Shown here one piece after another: positions 14,889-22,222 of a DNA stretch of 24,575 nucleotides. Both the position numbers and the translations under genes were made by a program. How positions within the stretch are numbered: the stretch's first letter is position 1; the number at the start of each line of letters is the position of its first letter. The stretch lies in NCBI RefSeq assembly GCF_001854865.1, contig NZ_MDDW01000006.1:137919-162493 (forward strand), read 5' to 3'. The notes beneath the pieces are model-generated. The model was not told the origin of the DNA and searched no databases. It saw only the letters and a program-made list of their open reading frames with translations. This DNA is from Rhizobium sp. LCM 4573. GTDB taxonomy: Bacteria > Pseudomonadota > Alphaproteobacteria > Rhizobiales > Rhizobiaceae.

Positions 14889-16250
14889 ATGAGCCGCTCC
14901 TGCCTTGCCGTGATCCTCGCCGCCGGCGACAGCACCCGCATGAAGTCCTCCATGTCGAAGGTGCTGCACCCGATCGCCGGTCGGCCGATGATCGCGCACG
15001 TGATGGCGGCGGTGGCCTCCGCGGGCATGACGGATGCGGCGCTCGTGGTCGGGCGCGATGCCGATGCTGTCGCCAAAGCCGGCGCCGTCGAGAACGTCAC
15101 GGTGGAGGCTTTTCTGCAGACCGAGCGCCTCGGAACCGGCCATGCCGTGCTCGCGGCGAAGGAGGCGATCGCGCGTGGCTATGATGATGTCCTCGTCGCC
15201 TATGGCGACGTGCCTCTGATTACCTCGGCACCCTTTCTGGCGGCGCGGCAGAAGCTCGCCGAGGGGGCGGACGTGGTGGTGATCGGCTTTCATACCGATA
15301 AACCGACCGGTTACGGCCGCCTGCTTGTCGAAAACGGTGAGCTTGTCGCGATCCGGGAGGAAAAGGATGCGACCGATGAGGAGCGCAAGGTCACCTGGTG
15401 CAATAGCGGGCTGATGGCGATCGACGGACGCAAGGCGCTCTCGCTTCTCGAAAAGATCGGCAACGACAACGCCAAGGGCGAATATTATCTGACTGATATC
15501 GTCGAGATAGCCCGCGAGGCCGGCGGCAAGGTCGTCGCGGTGGATGCGCCGGAGGCCGAACTGACCGGCTGCAACAACCGCGCCGAACTCGCCCAGATCG
15601 AAAAGCTTTGGCAGGAGCGGCGCCGCCACGAATTGATGCTTGCGGGTGTTACGATGATCGCGCCGGAAACCGTTTTCCTCGCCTACGACACCGAGATCGG
15701 CCAGGACGCGCTGATCGAGCCGAATGTCGTCTTCGGACCGGGGGTCACGATCGAGGGTGGCGCCGTCGTTCACGCCTTCTCGCACCTGGAAGGCGCGCAT
15801 GTGAGCGCTGGCGCGACAGTCGGGCCTTTCGCGCGGCTGCGTCCTGGCGCGCATCTTGCAGCAGATTCGAAGGTTGGCAATTTCTGCGAGGTGAAGAAGG
15901 CCGAGATCGGCGAAGGCGCCAAGGTCAACCACCTGACCTATATCGGCGATTCCTTCGTGGGCGCGCATTCGAACATCGGTGCCGGCACCATCACATGCAA
16001 CTACGATGGCGTGAACAAGCATGTGACCCGCATAGGCGCGAATGCCTTCATCGGTTCGAACTCCGCTCTCGTCGCGCCGGTCTCTATCGGTGATGGAGCC
16101 TATGTGGCCTCCGGCAGCGTCATCACCGCCGATGTTCCCGCCGACGCTCTTGCGCTCGGTCGAGCGCGGCAGGAGGTGAAGCCGGAGCGCGCAAAAGCCA
16201 TTCGCGAGCGGGCGCTTGCCTTCAAGGCTGCGAAGAAGGCGAAAGCCTAG
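14889..16250 (+). CDS. glmU: Bifunctional GlcN-1-P acetyltransferase / GlcNAc-1-P uridyltransferase
   Basis: A 453-aa cytoplasmic enzyme making UDP-GlcNAc, the precursor of peptidoglycan and lipid A, in two steps. The N-terminal half is a nucleotidyltransferase with LAAGDSTRM at 10-18, the conserved Lys24 and the metal-site segment YGDVPLI. The C-terminal half (from about 250) is a left-handed beta-helix of hexapeptide repeats with the acetyltransferase site around NHLTYIGD (His348) and the NYDGVNKH segment. Start ATG 14889 has GGAG at 14878-14881; the frame is open a little further upstream into the terminator, which is not used. Length is standard. It lies after a terminator, so it must have its own promoter within 14811-14888, though none is obvious. 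GlmS, the first enzyme of the same pathway, is encoded downstream. Confidence 0.97.
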   Translation: MSRSCLAVILAAGDSTRMKSSMSKVLHPIAGRPMIAHVMAAVASAGMTDAALVVGRDADAVAKAGAVENVTVEAFLQTERLGTGHAVLAAKEAIARGYDDVLVAYGDVPLITSAPFLAARQKLAEGADVVVIGFHTDKPTGYGRLLVENGELVAIREEKDATDEERKVTWCNSGLMAIDGRKALSLLEKIGNDNAKGEYYLTDIVEIAREAGGKVVAVDAPEAELTGCNNRAELAQIEKLWQERRRHELMLAGVTMIAPETVFLAYDTEIGQDALIEPNVVFGPGVTIEGGAVVHAFSHLEGAHVSAGATVGPFARLRPGAHLAADSKVGNFCEVKKAEIGEGAKVNHLTYIGDSFVGAHSNIGAGTITCNYDGVNKHVTRIGANAFIGSNSALVAPVSIGDGAYVASGSVITADVPADALALGRARQEVKPERAKAIRERALAFKAAKKAKA

Positions 16251-16414
16251 CTCGTAATTCCGGCGTAGAGGATGATCGTCAGATAGAGCACGAACGCCGC
16301 GACGCCGAGGCCGATGATGAACAGCACGAGGCCGCGACCTGCTTGCCTTTTCACGGCCTTTTCTGCCGGGGGATCGCTCGGTTGAACGATGGGGTCGTTG
16401 TCCTGATTGGTCAT
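16247..16414 (-). CDS. Small single-span membrane protein (55 aa), likely stress-regulated
   Basis: A 55-aa frame from ATG at 16414 to TAG at 16247-16249, on the strand opposite to glmU and glmS. The first 27 residues are polar (Asn/Asp/Pro/Lys-rich), followed by one clean hydrophobic span at about residues 28-52 ([20 protein letters not shown]) and a short end AGITS. Its stop overlaps the stop region of glmU by 4 bases. GAGGA lies just before the ATG, with rather short spacing. An EcfG/RpoE2-type promoter is 32 bases upstream. It is too short for most gene-calling cut-offs. No family was recognised; the charge pattern suggests N-in orientation. Confidence rests on frame, composition, ribosome site and promoter agreeing. 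Confidence 0.72.
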   Translation of the reverse strand: MTNQDNDPIVQPSDPPAEKAVKRQAGRGLVLFIIGLGVAAFVLYLTIILYAGITS

Positions 16415-16445
16415 GGTCCTCGACCGGTTGCGTCACGCTCGTAAT

Positions 16446-16470
16446 AACCGCATGGGACGCCGGTGGTTCC
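16446..16470 (-). promoter_or_regulatory. EcfG/RpoE2-type general stress promoter of the 55-aa gene
   Basis: On the minus strand GGAAC (16470-16466) is followed by exactly 18 bases and TT (16447-16446), with the -10 reading CGGTT as in the two promoters at 5363-5415. A start near 16438 would give a leader of about 24 bases before the ATG at 16414. Confidence 0.68.
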
Positions 16471-16530
16471 CTGAATGCAATGTCACCGGGCAGTGATGTT
16501 TCGGCTGAAAGGTGGCGTTAAAGCGTTCGC

Positions 16531-16555
16531 GTTACTTTCATACATCGAAAGTGAC
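16531..16555. promoter_or_regulatory. Operator-like inverted repeat upstream of glmS
   Basis: GTTACTTTC (16531-16539) and GAAAGTGAC (16547-16555) are inverted copies with 8 of 9 positions matching around a 7-base centre. The size and spacing fit a binding site for a dimeric helix-turn-helix repressor. It lies about 75 bases before the glmS start. The regulator is not known. Confidence 0.4.
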
Positions 16556-16561
16556 CGCTGG

Positions 16562-16588
16562 GCGGATTGCGCAAAGCGGGCAATCCGC
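16562..16588. other. Perfect hairpin in the glmS leader region
   Basis: A perfect 9-bp inverted repeat, GCGGATTGC (16562-16570) and GCAATCCGC (16580-16588), with a 9-base loop. No T-run follows, so it is not a simple terminator. It sits 39 bases before the glmS start, just upstream of the ribosome site. Confidence 0.45.
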
Positions 16589-16627
16589 TAGGAATTCGCC
16601 CGGTTCAACCAAACGGAGAGATTGTTC

Positions 16628-18454
16628 ATGTGCGGGATTGTCGGGATCGTCGGAAGGGAAGCGGTGGCGGGGCGGCTCGTCGATGCGCTTCGGCGGCTCG
16701 AATATCGCGGCTATGATTCCGCCGGCGTCGCGACGATCCACGGCGGCAGGATGGACCGGCGCCGCGCCGAGGGTAAGCTGTTCAACCTGGAAAAGCTGCT
16801 TGATGCCGAGCCGCTGCCGGGCAGGATCGGCATCGCCCATACCCGCTGGGCCACCCATGGCGTGCCGAACGAGACCAATGCTCATCCGCATTTCGTAGAG
16901 GGTGTGGCCGTCGTCCATAACGGCATCATCGAGAACTTCTCCGAGCTGAAGGATGAACTGCTTTCCGAAGGCGCGGTCTTCGAGAGCCAGACCGATACGG
17001 AAGTGGTTGCCCATCTCCTCGCCAAATATCTGCGTCAGGGTCTCGACCGCCGCGCGGCGATGCTTGCCATGCTGAACCGCGTCGCCGGCGCCTATGCGCT
17101 GGTGGTGATGTTCGAGAACGATCCGGGCACGATCATGGCCGCCCGTTTCGGGCCTCCGCTGGCGATCGGCCACGGGCAGGGCGAAATGTTCCTCGGCTCG
17201 GATGCCATCGCGCTTTCGCCCTTCACCAACGAGATCACCTACCTGGTCGATGGCGACTGCGCCATCATGACCGCAGGGGGCGTCGAGATCGTCGATTATT
17301 CCGGCAAGCCCGTGCAGCGGCGCAGCCAGATTTCCCAGGCTTCCGCCTTCATGGTGGACAAGGGCAACCACCGGCACTTCATGGAGAAGGAAATCTATGA
17401 GCAGCCGGAGATCATCTCGCACGCACTCAGCCACTATATCGACTTCGCCGCCAATACGGTGAAGGCAAACGACACGGCGATCGACTTCGGCAAGCTCTCC
17501 GGCCTTGCGATCTCCGCTTGCGGCACAGCCTACCTTTCCGGTCTCATCGGCAAATACTGGTTTGAGCGGTATGCACGCTTGCCGGTCGAGATCGATGTCG
17601 CCTCCGAGTTTCGCTACCGCGAATTGCCGCTCTCGCCCTCGCAGGCGGCTCTCTTCATCTCGCAGTCCGGGGAAACCGCAGATACGCTTGCCTCGCTGCG
17701 CTACTGCAAGCAGGAAGGGCTGAAGATCGGCGCGATCGTAAATGTTCGGGAATCCACGATCGCCCGCGAATCCGACGCTATCTTCCCGATCCTGGCAGGG
17801 CCGGAAATCGGCGTCGCTTCCACCAAGGCCTTCACCTGCCAGCTCGCTGTGCTGGCCGCACTCGCGGTCGGCGCCGGCCGCGCGCGCGGAACGGTATCGG
17901 CCGAGCAGGAAACGGCAATGGTCCGGCATCTCGCCGAGATGCCGCGTATCATGAGCCGGGTATTGAACGAGGTTCAGCCGCAGATCGAAACGCTCTCGCG
18001 CGATCTCTCCCGCTTCAAGGATGTACTCTATCTCGGCCGCGGCACCAGCTATCCGCTGGCGCTTGAAGGCGCGCTGAAGCTCAAGGAAATCTCCTATATT
18101 CACGCCGAAGGCTATGCTGCGGGCGAGCTGAAGCACGGGCCTATCGCGCTCATCGATGAGAACATGCCGGTGATCGTTATCGCCCCGCATGATCGCTTCT
18201 TCGAGAAGACGGTCTCGAACATGCAGGAAGTGGCCGCACGCGGCGGCAGGATCATCTTCATCACCGACGAGAAGGGCGCTGCCGCCTCCAAGCTGCCGAC
18301 CATGGCGACGATCACGCTGCCGAATGTGGACGAGATCATCGCGCCGATGATCTTCTCGCTGCCCATTCAGCTGCTCGCCTATCACACGGCCGTCTTCATG
18401 GGGACCGACGTCGACCAGCCGCGCAACCTTGCCAAGTCGGTGACGGTGGAATGA
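16628..18454 (+). CDS. glmS: Glutamine:fructose-6-phosphate aminotransferase (isomerizing)
   Basis: A 608-aa cytoplasmic enzyme that makes glucosamine-6-phosphate from fructose-6-phosphate and glutamine, the entry step to UDP-GlcNAc. It begins MCGIVGIVG; removal of Met exposes the nucleophilic cysteine of the class II glutamine amidotransferase domain (about 1-240). Two SIS sugar-isomerase domains follow, with CGTAYLSG from Cys298 and the phosphate-binding SQSGET at 345-350. The C-terminus DQPRNLAKSVTVE is the family's active-site tail. ATG 16628 is required by the Cys position and has GGAGAG at 16615-16620; an in-frame TTG at 16622 is ruled out. The GNAT gene overlaps its stop by 4 bases. 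Length is standard. Confidence 0.98.
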   Translation: MCGIVGIVGREAVAGRLVDALRRLEYRGYDSAGVATIHGGRMDRRRAEGKLFNLEKLLDAEPLPGRIGIAHTRWATHGVPNETNAHPHFVEGVAVVHNGIIENFSELKDELLSEGAVFESQTDTEVVAHLLAKYLRQGLDRRAAMLAMLNRVAGAYALVVMFENDPGTIMAARFGPPLAIGHGQGEMFLGSDAIALSPFTNEITYLVDGDCAIMTAGGVEIVDYSGKPVQRRSQISQASAFMVDKGNHRHFMEKEIYEQPEIISHALSHYIDFAANTVKANDTAIDFGKLSGLAISACGTAYLSGLIGKYWFERYARLPVEIDVASEFRYRELPLSPSQAALFISQSGETADTLASLRYCKQEGLKIGAIVNVRESTIARESDAIFPILAGPEIGVASTKAFTCQLAVLAALAVGAGRARGTVSAEQETAMVRHLAEMPRIMSRVLNEVQPQIETLSRDLSRFKDVLYLGRGTSYPLALEGALKLKEISYIHAEGYAAGELKHGPIALIDENMPVIVIAPHDRFFEKTVSNMQEVAARGGRIIFITDEKGAAASKLPTMATITLPNVDEIIAPMIFSLPIQLLAYHTAVFMGTDVDQPRNLAKSVTVE

Positions 18455-18954
18455 TTATCCGGCCGGAAAATCTCGGCGATGAGGCCGCGATCCATTCGGT
18501 GACGGAACTGGCCTTCTCCGGCCATCCGCACAGCGACGGAAGCGAGCCGCTGATCGTCGATCGGCTGCGCAAAGCCGGCGCCCTGGTTCTCTCCCTGGTC
18601 GCGGACGAGGGTGGGGAAATCCTTGGCCATGTTGCCTTTTCCCGGGTGGAAATCTCCGACGGCGTGATGGATTGGTATGGCATGGGCCCGGTTTCCGTCC
18701 ACCCGCAACGGCAAGGCGAGGGGATCGGCAGCGCATTGATCCGGAAAGGCCTGGAGGAGCTTCGCGCGATCGGTGCCGCGGGTTGCGTGGTGGCCGGCGA
18801 TCCCGCGTATTACGGCCGCTTCGGTTTCACGCGGAATGACGATCTCGTATTGCCCGATTTTCCGCCCGACTATTTCATGGCGCTGGCCTTGCATGGGCCG
18901 ATGGCATCCGGCATTGTCGCCTATCATAAGGCCTTTTATGACGACATAGCATGA
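18451..18954 (+). CDS. GNAT-family N-acetyltransferase (YhbS-like)
   Basis: A 167-aa acetyltransferase of the GNAT fold. The acetyl-CoA pyrophosphate-binding motif is visible as VHPQRQGEGIGSALI around residues 83-97, and the YYGRFGF segment near residue 121 is typical of the YhbS-like subgroup (predicted acetyltransferases of unknown substrate). Its ATG overlaps the glmS stop in an ATGA arrangement, so it is translationally coupled to glmS. It might act on an amino sugar or a related molecule, but that is guesswork from position only. The DUF502 gene starts 15 bases downstream, suggesting a glmS-GNAT-DUF502 transcript. Confidence 0.88.
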   Translation: MIIRPENLGDEAAIHSVTELAFSGHPHSDGSEPLIVDRLRKAGALVLSLVADEGGEILGHVAFSRVEISDGVMDWYGMGPVSVHPQRQGEGIGSALIRKGLEELRAIGAAGCVVAGDPAYYGRFGFTRNDDLVLPDFPPDYFMALALHGPMASGIVAYHKAFYDDIA

Positions 18955-18969
18955 CATGACGGAACGCGG

Positions 18970-19674
18970 ATGAACGACAGTCCGGAAAGAATTTCGCTGG
19001 CCGGGCGCATCCGGAATAATTTCCTGGCAGGGCTCATCATCTGCGCGCCGCTTGCCATCACCATATGGCTGACTTTCGCGCTGATCGACTGGGCCGATAG
19101 CTGGGTCACACCCTATATTCCGCAGCGCTACGACCCCCAATATTACTTCAACATCACCATTCCCGGCACGGGCCTGCTGATCGCGGTGGTGTTCATCACC
19201 ATTATCGGCTTTCTCGGCAAGAACCTGATCGGCCGCTCGATCGTCAATTTCGGCGAATCCCTGCTGCACCGGATGCCGCTCGTCCGGACGATCTACAAGA
19301 GCCTGAAGCAGATCTTCGAGACCGTGCTGAAGGAGCAGTCTACCTCTTTCAAGAAGGTCGGGCTGATCGAGTTTCCGAGCCCCGGCACCTGGGCGTTGGT
19401 TTTCATAGCCGGCAATGCGCAAGGCGAGGTGGCCGCGCGCCTTAATGAGCAAGGCGAGGAGATGATGGCCGTGTTCTTGGCGCCGACGCCGGTTCCGACT
19501 GCCGGATTCCTGATGTTCGTGCCGAAGAGCAAGATCATCATGCTCGACATGACGCCGGAGGAGGGGGCGAAGCTCCTGATCTCCGGAGGTCTGATCGCAC
19601 CGGAATACAAGCCCAGGAAATCAGATACCGTCGCGCTTCCAGCCGCACCGCCCGCGGAGCCCTCCCGCTCCTGA
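18970..19674 (+). CDS. DUF502-family membrane protein
   Basis: A 234-aa protein of the DUF502 family, function unknown. Two N-terminal membrane spans are visible (about 18-38 and 65-85) separated by a loop with the YFNITIPGTGLL segment. Then come the family-typical stretches RMPLVRTIYKSLKQIFETV and FPSPGTWALVFIAG, and later PTPVPTAGFLMFVPKSKI. The C-terminus after about residue 215 is a Pro/Ala-rich tail. It follows the GNAT gene by 15 bases and converges on recG with 21 bases between stop codons, where no strong terminator is visible. Homologues in alphaproteobacteria are often near recG, which fits here. Confidence 0.88.
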   Translation: MNDSPERISLAGRIRNNFLAGLIICAPLAITIWLTFALIDWADSWVTPYIPQRYDPQYYFNITIPGTGLLIAVVFITIIGFLGKNLIGRSIVNFGESLLHRMPLVRTIYKSLKQIFETVLKEQSTSFKKVGLIEFPSPGTWALVFIAGNAQGEVAARLNEQGEEMMAVFLAPTPVPTAGFLMFVPKSKIIMLDMTPEEGAKLLISGGLIAPEYKPRKSDTVALPAAPPAEPSRS

Positions 19675-19695
19675 CGGCTCGCGAGAAGACTTCGT

Positions 19696-21804
19696 TCACC
19701 CCGCCCGCAGGAACCGGATCGCTTCGTCGCGCCGATGAAGGTAGAGGAGCACGCGCATGTTCTGGCCACGCTCGCTGACGAGCTCGGGATCGCGCTCCAG
19801 AAGATAGGCGGCATCCTTGCGGGCGATCTCGAGCAGGTCCGCATGCGCCTCCAGGCTGGCGATCCTGAAACCGGGCGTGCCGGACTGGCGGGTGCCGAGA
19901 AGTTCGCCTTCGCCGCGCAAACGTAAGTCTTCCTCGGCGATCAGGAAGCCGTCCTCGCTGTCACGCAGGATGGAGAGTCGGGCCTTTCCGGTTTCGCTGA
20001 GCGGTCCCTTGTAGAGGAGGATGCAGGTGGAGGCTTCGTCACCGCGCCCGACACGGCCGCGAAGCTGGTGAAGCTGCGCGAGTCCGAACCGCTCGGCATG
20101 TTCGATGACCATGATCGTCGCGTCGGGCACGTCGACGCCGACTTCCACGACGGTCGTCGCCACCAGTAGCCGGATTTCGCCGCTCTTGAAGGCGGTCATC
20201 ACCGCATCCTTTTCAGGCCCGGACATGCGCCCATGGACGAGGCCGACATTGGCGGCGCCAAGTTCGCGGGCAAGCACGGCATGACGTTCTTCGGCCGACA
20301 TCAGGTCGGATACATCCGACTCTTCGACCAGCGGGCATATCCAATAGGCCTTCTTTCCTTCCGAGATCGCGGCTCTCAGCCGGGAAACGATCTCGTTGAT
20401 ACGTTCCGTCGGTATCGTCACGGTCTGGATCGGCTTGCGGCCGGCCGGCTTTTCGGTGAGCTTCGAGACATCCATGTCGCCGAAGGCGGCAAGCACCAAT
20501 GTGCGCGGAATGGGCGTCGCGGTCATCACCAGCATATGCGGTGAAACTCCCTTCGCCGTCAGCCGAAGGCGCTGGTGCACACCGAAGCGATGCTGTTCGT
20601 CCACCACGGCAAGCATCAGATTGTGATAGTTGACCGCATCCTGGAAAAGCGCGTGCGTGCCGATAACGATTTGCGCCTCTCCGGAGGCGATCCTTTCCGC
20701 AATGGCATCGCGCTCACGGCCCTTGGTGCGGCCGGTCAGCACCTCGACATTGATCCCGGCCGGCCCCGCCAGCTTGGAAATCGTCGCGAAATGCTGCCGC
20801 GCCAGGATTTCCGTCGGCGCCATCAGCACAGCCTGTCCGCCGGCCTCGACCGCCGCCGCCATGGAAAGCAGGGCGACCAGCGTCTTGCCCGCGCCGACAT
20901 CGCCCTGCAGAAGGCGCAGCATGCGAGTGTCGCCCGCCATGTCCTTCAAGATGTCTTCGACGGCGCTCTTCTGACTTGGGGTCAGCGAGAAGGGCAGATT
21001 AGCGATGATCTTCGCGGCAAGATCGCCTTTGACCCTGATCGGTTCTCCGGGAACCCGGCGTAGCCGCTGGCGCACGAGCGAGAGCGACACCTGGCCGGCG
21101 AGGAACTCGTCATAGGCAAGCCGCCGTCGGGCGGGGGACTGCGGATCGATATCCGCCTCGTCGCGCGGATCGTGCAAGCGACGGAAGCTGTCGGCGGCGG
21201 AAAGAAATCCCTGACGCTGGAAAAGAGCCTTATCGATCCACTCTGGCAAGGCCGGAAGCCGTGCGATTGCGCCGTCGATCGCCTTTCGCAGCACTTTCGG
21301 CGAAAGGCCGGCGGTCAGCGGATAGACGGGTTCGATCAGCGGCAGGTTTTCCGCCTCGGAAGCTTTCACGATGAAATCCGGATGAACCATGGACGGCCGG
21401 CCGTTGAACCAGTCGACCTTGCCGCTGACCATCACCGTTTCATCAAGCGGCAGGGATTTCTGCAGCCAATCCCCCTTGGCACGAAAAAACGTCAACGCCA
21501 ATTCGCCGGTCTCGTCATGCAGGAAGACGCGATAGGGGACGTTCGGCTTGCCGCGCGGAGGCGGCTGATGCCGGTCGACACGTCCCTCGATTGTGACGAT
21601 GGCCCCTTGGGGTGCCAGCGCGATGCCGGGGCGATTGCGCCGGTCGATTAGCGAGTAGGGGGCGTGAAAAAGCAGGTCGATCACCCGGCAATCGTCTGCG
21701 TCCTCGCGGCCCGTCACACGCGCGATCAATTCGGCAAGCTTCGGGCCGACGCCCGCAAGCGACGCGACGGAAGAGAACAGAGGGTCAAGGACTGCAGGAC
21801 GCAT
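19696..21804 (-). CDS. recG: ATP-dependent DNA helicase RecG
   Basis: A 702-aa superfamily 2 helicase that remodels stalled replication forks and branched DNA. Seen in order: the wedge/OB domain (about 60-150), Walker A GDVGAGKT at 301-308, motif II DEQH at 402-405, motif III TATPIPRTL at 428-436, then the second helicase domain with HGRMSGPEKD and the QLRGRVGRG motif VI. Length is close to the usual 690-705 aa when started at ATG 21804. The open frame continues upstream to 21945, but that stretch would cross the sdhE promoter and has no family similarity. No strong ribosome site was seen before 21804. It is divergent from sdhE-mfd. Confidence 0.96.
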   Translation of the reverse strand: MRPAVLDPLFSSVASLAGVGPKLAELIARVTGREDADDCRVIDLLFHAPYSLIDRRNRPGIALAPQGAIVTIEGRVDRHQPPPRGKPNVPYRVFLHDETGELALTFFRAKGDWLQKSLPLDETVMVSGKVDWFNGRPSMVHPDFIVKASEAENLPLIEPVYPLTAGLSPKVLRKAIDGAIARLPALPEWIDKALFQRQGFLSAADSFRRLHDPRDEADIDPQSPARRRLAYDEFLAGQVSLSLVRQRLRRVPGEPIRVKGDLAAKIIANLPFSLTPSQKSAVEDILKDMAGDTRMLRLLQGDVGAGKTLVALLSMAAAVEAGGQAVLMAPTEILARQHFATISKLAGPAGINVEVLTGRTKGRERDAIAERIASGEAQIVIGTHALFQDAVNYHNLMLAVVDEQHRFGVHQRLRLTAKGVSPHMLVMTATPIPRTLVLAAFGDMDVSKLTEKPAGRKPIQTVTIPTERINEIVSRLRAAISEGKKAYWICPLVEESDVSDLMSAEERHAVLARELGAANVGLVHGRMSGPEKDAVMTAFKSGEIRLLVATTVVEVGVDVPDATIMVIEHAERFGLAQLHQLRGRVGRGDEASTCILLYKGPLSETGKARLSILRDSEDGFLIAEEDLRLRGEGELLGTRQSGTPGFRIASLEAHADLLEIARKDAAYLLERDPELVSERGQNMRVLLYLHRRDEAIRFLRAG

Positions 21805-21840
21805 GGCAGCAAAATGCGATGGATTTTGGCTATCTGGCAA

Positions 21841-21869
21841 GGTGACGGGGGCGGAAAAGCATCCTATAT
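21841..21869 (+). promoter_or_regulatory. Promoter of the sdhE-mfd operon
   Basis: GGTGAC at 21841-21846 and CTATAT at 21864-21869 are 17 bases apart, matching the rhizobial vegetative pattern CTTGAC-N17-CTATAT with a perfect -10. Transcription would begin near 21876, leaving a leader of about 16 bases that contains the AAGGA site before the ATG at 21893. Confidence 0.5.
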
Positions 21870-21892
21870 GAACCGCAACAAAGGATACGGAC

Positions 21893-22222
21893 ATGACTGG
21901 ACTTGCGCGCACGAGCGCCGATCTCGATCCTCGCCGCCGGCGCATCCTCTATCGCTGCTGGCATCGCGGCATCCGGGAAATGGACCTCGTCTTCGGCAGC
22001 TTCGCGGAGGCCGAGATCGGCACTCTCTCGGATGCGGAACTCGATGAATTCGAGGCGATCATGGGCGAGGACGATCACGATCTTCATGCCTGGATCACCG
22101 GTGCCAGGCCTCTCCCGGACCACTTGCAGACGCCGCTTTACGAGCGCGTCGCCGCCTACAAGCCGGATTTCGATCCGGTGACCACGACCTCGTTGGAAGC
22201 GAGGCTCAAGCAGACCCCATGA
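21893..22222 (+). CDS. sdhE: Succinate dehydrogenase assembly factor SdhE (FAD assembly)
   Basis: A 109-aa protein of the SdhE/YgfY/Sdh5 (DUF339) family that helps attach FAD covalently to the SdhA flavoprotein of succinate dehydrogenase. The diagnostic RGIREMD motif (RGxxE) is at 25-31, preceded by RRRRILYRCWH, and an acidic helix region GTLSDAELDEFE follows. It is somewhat longer than E. coli SdhE (about 88 aa), with a C-terminal extension, as is common in alphaproteobacteria. AAGGA lies 7 bases before the ATG at 21893. The mfd start overlaps its stop as ATGA, so the two genes are co-translated. It diverges from recG with 88 bases between. Confidence 0.93.
   Translation: MTGLARTSADLDPRRRRILYRCWHRGIREMDLVFGSFAEAEIGTLSDAELDEFEAIMGEDDHDLHAWITGARPLPDHLQTPLYERVAAYKPDFDPVTTTSLEARLKQTP

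Noticed and set aside
16415..16627. A glmS ribozyme/riboswitch in the glmS leader
   Set aside because: That element is known from Gram-positive bacteria and relatives; the leader here is short and shows only one simple hairpin, with no sign of the ribozyme's nested helices.
16538..18385. A 615-codon open frame on the minus strand, opposite glmS
   Set aside because: It is a shadow of glmS, whose identity is certain; the antisense translation shows no family.
21805..21945. An extended RecG N-terminus starting at 21945
   Set aside because: It would overlap the sdhE promoter and the start of sdhE, and RecG family proteins begin near the MRPAVLDPLF segment.
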